Source of the DNA: an uncultured Roseobacter sp.
GTDB lineage: Bacteria; Pseudomonadota; Alphaproteobacteria; Rhodobacterales; Rhodobacteraceae
Reading direction: 5' to 3'
DNA: 64,000 bases
Assembly (NCBI RefSeq): GCF_947495025.1
Contig: NZ_CANLXG010000003.1
Location: 496,001-560,000, forward strand
Position numbers and translations under genes: made by a program. Shown one piece after another: positions 60,262-64,000 of this stretch. The notes under the pieces are model-generated. The model was not told the origin of the DNA, did not search any database, and saw nothing but the letters and a program-made list of their open reading frames with translations. Positions within the stretch are counted from its first letter, which is position 1; every line of letters starts with the position of its first letter.

Positions 60262-60903
60262 TCAGAACCGCCGGCGCTGTATCAGGAGCAGTCCACCCAG
60301 CCCCAGAATCAGCATCGGGAAAGATGCCGGAAGTGGTACTGCGGAAAGAGACGGGCTTGTCGCAGTCGTCACGTTGTCGACACCAAAAACATCATTGGCA
60401 AGCGCCAGAAAGTCGACCTGGTCGAAGGCCGTGTCTGACAAGAAGCCAAAGAAGGTCAGTGTGTTGTCATCGGTCGCGGGCGGATCGATCAGTTCACCAA
60501 GAACACCGATCTGCGTACGCAGGAAGTCATCGTTGAAATTGTAGAAGTCAGCCCCAAATGCAAATACCGGATCTTCGAACGCGATCGACGCATTGGCCCC
60601 GTCAAACGTGAAAATGTTGAGCGCCGTCGTTCCGTTGCCGTCAACTTCCGGGAAGATCGGTGGCGTATCAATACGGTTGTAAACACCGGCACCATTACTG
60701 TCAGCAGAGATTGTCAGCTTGCCAACGGTTGCTGAACTGGCTCCAAAGGGAACATCAGCATCGGGACCCGAGAAATCCTCGGTCTCAACCTCACCTGTCA
60801 GCGCGGCCTCAAAAAGTGCCCGGTCTGTATAGACACTGATTGTCGCCGCAGACGCATATCCGCAGGTCAGCGCCACCGCAAAAGCCGCAAGAATCGATTT
60901 CAT
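60262..60903 (-). CDS. VPLPA-CTERM sorting-domain protein
   Basis: 213 residues behind a near-perfect ribosome binding site (AAGGAGGTGGTG). Signal peptide at 1-19 (FAVALTCGYASA core), a beta-rich central domain (TDRALFEAALTGEVETEDF start), and a C-terminal VPLPASFPMLILGLGGLLLI then QRRRF. This is the VPLPA-CTERM signal processed by an exosortase (EpsH type): motif, one helix, Arg cluster. The protein is likely displayed on or released at the surface, often tied to exopolysaccharide. An exosortase is not in the window. Confidence 0.87.
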   Translation of the reverse strand: MKSILAAFAVALTCGYASAATISVYTDRALFEAALTGEVETEDFSGPDADVPFGASSATVGKLTISADSNGAGVYNRIDTPPIFPEVDGNGTTALNIFTFDGANASIAFEDPVFAFGADFYNFNDDFLRTQIGVLGELIDPPATDDNTLTFFGFLSDTAFDQVDFLALANDVFGVDNVTTATSPSLSAVPLPASFPMLILGLGGLLLIQRRRF

Positions 60904-61080
60904 TACACCACCTCCTTCAGTCCGGGTACCAACTTACGGTAGTACGAGTCGCGGGAAGGAAGTCATGCTATTTTCTATCTATGCGGGAAATTGCCTGGCC
61001 TTATGCCGCACGCGCAAAAGCTGCAGCGCAGAACCGAAAGATTAACAGAAATTTCAGCATGTTAACGCTTTGGTAATGTA

Positions 61081-61575
61081 TCAGCCGGAAACCGCCTGGT
61101 GCGATCGGAATACCGGCAGGAGCTGATCGCTGCTGTGCATACCAGACAGCGTCTGTACACGTTGCCCGTCTCCGTCAAAGAACAGAAGTGTGACGTGAGG
61201 CACGTTGTGCTCCACGGCAAATCTCTGGCCCTCGTCCGTTTTGATATCCGCAACCAGATACACCAGATCGCATTCGCCAAAGTTCTTCAAAGCCCTGCGC
61301 GCCTGTTTCTGAAGTGCAGTACATGTCGGGCATTGTGGGTCATGGACCTGGACAACGACTGGTTTGCCCTGCCCGATCCGGCTGAGGTCATGTTCCGCCG
61401 CGTAGGCGCGGAATGATCCCAGCGCAAAGTATCCGCCACCACCGACCACCAGCGCCGCCCCTGCGCCATTGCGCACCAGCCTGAGAACGTCGCGCCGCGT
61501 CGGCTTGTCAGAAACCGGTTGCGCCGGTTGCTGCACCTTTTGTCTGGCTTTGCGGTTTTTGCGTGATTTGCTCAT
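61081..61575 (-). CDS. Thioredoxin-fold protein with twin-Arg/hydrophobic N-terminus
   Basis: 164 residues. A basic N-terminus (SKSRKNRKARQKVQQ), then TRRDVLRLVRNGAGAALVVG, a Tat-like or anchor segment at about 26-60, and a thioredoxin fold with redox pair CPTC (Cys82 and Cys85: VQVHDPQCPTCTALQK), and AVEHNVPHVTLLFFDGDG with the cis-Pro region. Probably membrane-tethered thiol oxidoreductase in the periplasm. Frame also open to 61629 with less likely starts. It diverges from the phosphatase gene at 61826. Confidence 0.82.
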   Translation of the reverse strand: MSKSRKNRKARQKVQQPAQPVSDKPTRRDVLRLVRNGAGAALVVGGGGYFALGSFRAYAAEHDLSRIGQGKPVVVQVHDPQCPTCTALQKQARRALKNFGECDLVYLVADIKTDEGQRFAVEHNVPHVTLLFFDGDGQRVQTLSGMHSSDQLLPVFRSHQAVSG

Positions 61576-61825
61576 GACACGGCCTTTCAGACTGCGCCAA
61601 CAATGCCTCCCGTGCATCACGGGCGGCAAATCTCTTGTTATAACATCGGGTCACGATACCGTGTTCTGATCCGCACCCCTGGTGTTCCGGCATCCTCGTC
61701 CGACAGGCCGGCGGCTAAGGTATGTAACTCCACCGTCGCAGGCGACACAGCAAAACGACGCTTTTCGTCTTGCACGCCTGCGACCATTGCCGCCAGATAC
61801 ACACGTCAAAAGGGGGCCCTGCGCG

Positions 61826-62662
61826 ATGAACAACCAACTGCTGCTGATCATTCTGGACGGGGTTCCCTGGCGCAACTGGCGCCGCCTGTTCGGAAACCTC
61901 GAAGGCTGGGTAGAGACCGGCGAGGCCCGCGTGTGGAAAATACGGTCGGTTATCCCGTCAATTTCCGCCAGCTGTTATGCCTCTATCCACACGGGCGTTA
62001 TGCCCGCCGAACACGGTTGTACAGGCAATGGGAATGTCTTTCGGCTGTCTCATCCGGATGTATTCTCGCAGGTGCGTTCCGTCGGTGGTGTGACCGGTGC
62101 CGTGGCGCATTCTTTCTGGTCGGAGTTCTTCAACCGTGCGCCGTTCGATGTGGTCCGGGATATCGAATACGATGAGCCTGACAGCGATACCATCTGTCAT
62201 GGCCGGTTCCATACGATGACCGGCTATAACCTGAAAAATCAGATGACACCTTCTGACGTCGATCTGTTCGCCACGCTCACCAACCTCTGTGAGCGTTTCT
62301 CACTGGATTACGGAATGCTGCACACCTGTACGCTGGACAGCATGGGCCACAGGTTTTTCCACGAGTGCCAGGAGATGGACCATGCCTGTTTCGTCATGGA
62401 TGAAATGCTGGCACCTTTCATCCGTCGCTGGCGCGAGGCAGGCTATGAAATCATCGTCACCGCAGATCACGGTCAGGACGACCGCGGCCACCATGGTGGC
62501 CGTGGACCATTACAGCAGGAAGCGGCGCTGTATTACTTTGGCGACGCCGAAGGGCCCGCACCCGACGTTGTGCTGGACCAGCTGCAGCTGGCCCCCACAA
62601 TCCTGCACCGCCTCGGTGCGCCCGTGGCGGATACCATGCGGGCCGGTTCGTTTCTGACCTGA
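61826..62662 (+). CDS. Alkaline-phosphatase-superfamily phosphodiesterase/nucleotide pyrophosphatase
   Basis: 278 residues from ATG 61826. Metal ligands: LLIILDGVPWRNW (Asp11), nucleophile region SVIPSISASCYASIHTGVMP, and ITVTADHGQDD-type motif (TADHGQDDRGHHGGRGP) with Asp-His pair. Belongs to the type I phosphodiesterase/nucleotide pyrophosphatase group. No signal peptide, so cytoplasmic. Stop lies just before the converging acyl-CoA ligase gene. Substrate unknown. Confidence 0.86.
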   Translation: MNNQLLLIILDGVPWRNWRRLFGNLEGWVETGEARVWKIRSVIPSISASCYASIHTGVMPAEHGCTGNGNVFRLSHPDVFSQVRSVGGVTGAVAHSFWSEFFNRAPFDVVRDIEYDEPDSDTICHGRFHTMTGYNLKNQMTPSDVDLFATLTNLCERFSLDYGMLHTCTLDSMGHRFFHECQEMDHACFVMDEMLAPFIRRWREAGYEIIVTADHGQDDRGHHGGRGPLQQEAALYYFGDAEGPAPDVVLDQLQLAPTILHRLGAPVADTMRAGSFLT

Positions 62663-64000
62663 TCAGCCGGCGGCGACGGCTGTGCCTGCCAGCTCCCAGG
62701 GCCGTACAAAATCGCCAAGGACAGCGCCAATCGCATCTTCGCTGGCGCCGTTGGGCTCGATCTGGGCAACAAGACCGCGCTTTTTGTCGTCCTTCACAGA
62801 AACGACCCGCGCTGCCACACCCGCTTTTTCCAGCGCCCCGTTATAAACACGGGTGATCGCGTTCTTGCGCAGATCTGGTTTGAAGATCTTGCCCACGGCC
62901 GTTTTGGGCAGCTCGGACATGATTGTCATGTGTTTGGGCTGCGCAGCCCGTTCGTGTACGCGTTCTTTGCAGAAATTCAGCAATTCCTCTTCGCTGACCT
63001 GTGCGCCTTCGACCAGTTCCACGAAAGCACAGGGCACTTCGCCGGAATGCGCATCAGGCTGGCCGATGGCTCCTGCAAATGCCACAGCCTCGTGGTGCAG
63101 CAGTGCTTCCTCAATCTCGGCAGGATCAATGTTGTGACCGCCACGGATAATCAGATCCTTGGCTCTGCCCGTGATCCAGACATAGCCATCAGAATCGACC
63201 CGCCCGAGATCACCTGTACGCAGATATTCACCGAAGTAGAGGTCCACGTTCTTGTCGGTTTCTGTGTAGGTGTTGCCGACATAAACGCCCGGATTAGCGA
63301 CACAGATTTCGCCAATCTCATCCGTGTCAGCCTCGACGGGACCATCGGGGGTACCTTTGTAAATACGAACGTCGCAATAGGGCAGCGGAATACCGATGCT
63401 GCCAACCTTCTTTTCACCATCCGTCGGGTTGCAGGATACCAGACAGGTTGCCTCTGTGAGACCATATCCCTCGACCAGAGTAACGCCGGTCGCCTTTTCA
63501 AAGCGCCGGAACAGTTCAAGCGGCAGTGGAGCGGACCCCGAAAACGCCGTCTTGACCGTGCTCACATCCGCATTGATCGGGCGCTGCATCTTGGCAGAAA
63601 TGGCCGTGGGTACAGTAATGATAAAAGTGACCTTCCAGCGCTCAACGAGCTTCCAGAAATTGTCCATGACGCCTTCACCGCGATAGCCCTGCGGCGTCGG
63701 GAAAACCACATGCGCCCCCGATGTCACCGCCGCCATCAGGATCACGTGGCAGGCAAAGACATGAAACAGCGGCAACGGGCAGATGATTGTATCATCGGCA
63801 GAAAACAACAGCTTTGACCCCAGCCATCCGTTGTAGATCATACCGGAATAGCGGTGCTGTGCCACTTTTGGCATGCCAGTCGTGCCGCCGGTGTGGAAAT
63901 AGCAGGCGACGCGGTCTTCCTGTTTATCCTCAAAACCGAGCGTCGTGGCCTGTTTTGCCAGCTCGCCCATGAAATCAAGATACTTTGCCTGGTTCTGAAC
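62663..64000 (-). CDS. Acyl-CoA synthetase (AMP-forming), partial at the right edge
   Basis: 445 visible residues; the frame is still open at 64000, so the N-terminus (roughly 180-200 residues) is missing. The AMP-binding motif YFHTGGTTGMPK, the second VEGYGLTEATC, and the late motifs EYLRTGDLGRVDSDGYVWIT and KDLIIRGGHNIDPAEIEEAL (adenylation hinge) are all present, and the C-terminal domain contains the catalytic Lys in PKTAVGKIFKPDLR. The C-terminal extension (ARVVSVKDDKKRGLVAQIEP) is longer than in typical FadD. Activates a fatty or aryl acid to its CoA ester; chain length is not determinable from sequence. Confidence 0.9.
   Translation of the reverse strand, partial: VQNQAKYLDFMGELAKQATTLGFEDKQEDRVACYFHTGGTTGMPKVAQHRYSGMIYNGWLGSKLLFSADDTIICPLPLFHVFACHVILMAAVTSGAHVVFPTPQGYRGEGVMDNFWKLVERWKVTFIITVPTAISAKMQRPINADVSTVKTAFSGSAPLPLELFRRFEKATGVTLVEGYGLTEATCLVSCNPTDGEKKVGSIGIPLPYCDVRIYKGTPDGPVEADTDEIGEICVANPGVYVGNTYTETDKNVDLYFGEYLRTGDLGRVDSDGYVWITGRAKDLIIRGGHNIDPAEIEEALLHHEAVAFAGAIGQPDAHSGEVPCAFVELVEGAQVSEEELLNFCKERVHERAAQPKHMTIMSELPKTAVGKIFKPDLRKNAITRVYNGALEKAGVAARVVSVKDDKKRGLVAQIEPNGASEDAIGAVLGDFVRPWELAGTAVAAG

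Noticed and set aside
60981..61076. 31-residue plus-strand ORF between the VPLPA gene and the thioredoxin gene
   Set aside because: No ribosome binding site and no membrane or signal pattern; likely chance.
1..64000. CRISPR arrays, insertion sequences, integrases, tRNA or rRNA genes
   Set aside because: I found no repeat-spacer pattern, transposase motif, cloverleaf or rRNA signature anywhere in the window. A covariance-model scan would be the decisive check for small RNAs.

Overview
The window reads as chromosomal DNA of a marine alphaproteobacterium of the Roseobacter group (Rhodobacteraceae). This is inferred from high GC, dense gene packing with many ATGA/GTGA start-stop overlaps, a type A alphaproteobacterial RNase P RNA, a PccR-type short-chain acyl-CoA regulator beside propionyl-CoA carboxylase, a betI-betC-betA set, a VPLPA-CTERM protein and many small proteins typical of roseobacters. 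I see no rRNA, tRNA, insertion sequence, integrase, CRISPR array or replication origin. Both edges cut genes: a P-loop-like roseobacter protein at the left (minus strand) and an acyl-CoA ligase at the right (minus strand).

Layout. 1-10042 is propionate/short-chain acyl-CoA metabolism: pccA, two small lipoproteins, an unknown protein, then a GTGA-coupled chain pccB-ridA-cupin-DUF6497, all on the minus strand. Divergent to it lie a Bcr/CflA-type MFS exporter and pccR. TTTGCAAA-type sites stand in front of pccB and pccR. 10120-14788 holds a thermonuclease-family protein and the choline-O-sulfate/choline module betA, betC, betI with a palindromic BetI operator; betB is not here. 14796-17327 has a DMT exporter and a divergent argO/argP pair. 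17430-28017 is housekeeping and transport: yebC, a VOC protein, two SLC13/TrkA-C permeases, an EamA transporter, a YmdB-type phosphoesterase, an SDR, 5-formyl-THF cyclo-ligase and mgtE. 28124-32010 is purine salvage (guanine deaminase, 8-oxoguanine deaminase) with a CAP-domain protein and hisN. 32072-37166 has regulators, a DUF1127 protein, a Bax-inhibitor-1 protein, a cupin, rpmG and amtB. 37344-42559 contains an SDR, rnpB, an amidase, an Excalibur lipoprotein, gatA-gatC and a ceramidase-like protein. 42656-44728 has a metallo-beta-lactamase hydrolase, tadA and rluB.

44920-51875 is the most interesting block. A 29-residue membrane peptide, XpaC, TelA, a DUF2927 lipoprotein, an SPFH-GYF protein, a four-helix membrane protein and a double zinc-ribbon membrane protein run on one strand, followed by a nitroreductase and dtd. 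The SPFH plus zinc-ribbon pair resembles the Bacillus YdjI/YdjG membrane-stress proteins, but with TelA/XpaC and without a PspA homologue. I infer an envelope-stress or membrane-organising module.

51917-60191 is catabolic: glycerate 2-kinase, a CocE/NonD hydrolase and a complete peptide-type ABC importer. The right end carries a VPLPA-CTERM surface protein, a thioredoxin-fold protein, an alkaline-phosphatase-superfamily protein and the truncated acyl-CoA ligase.
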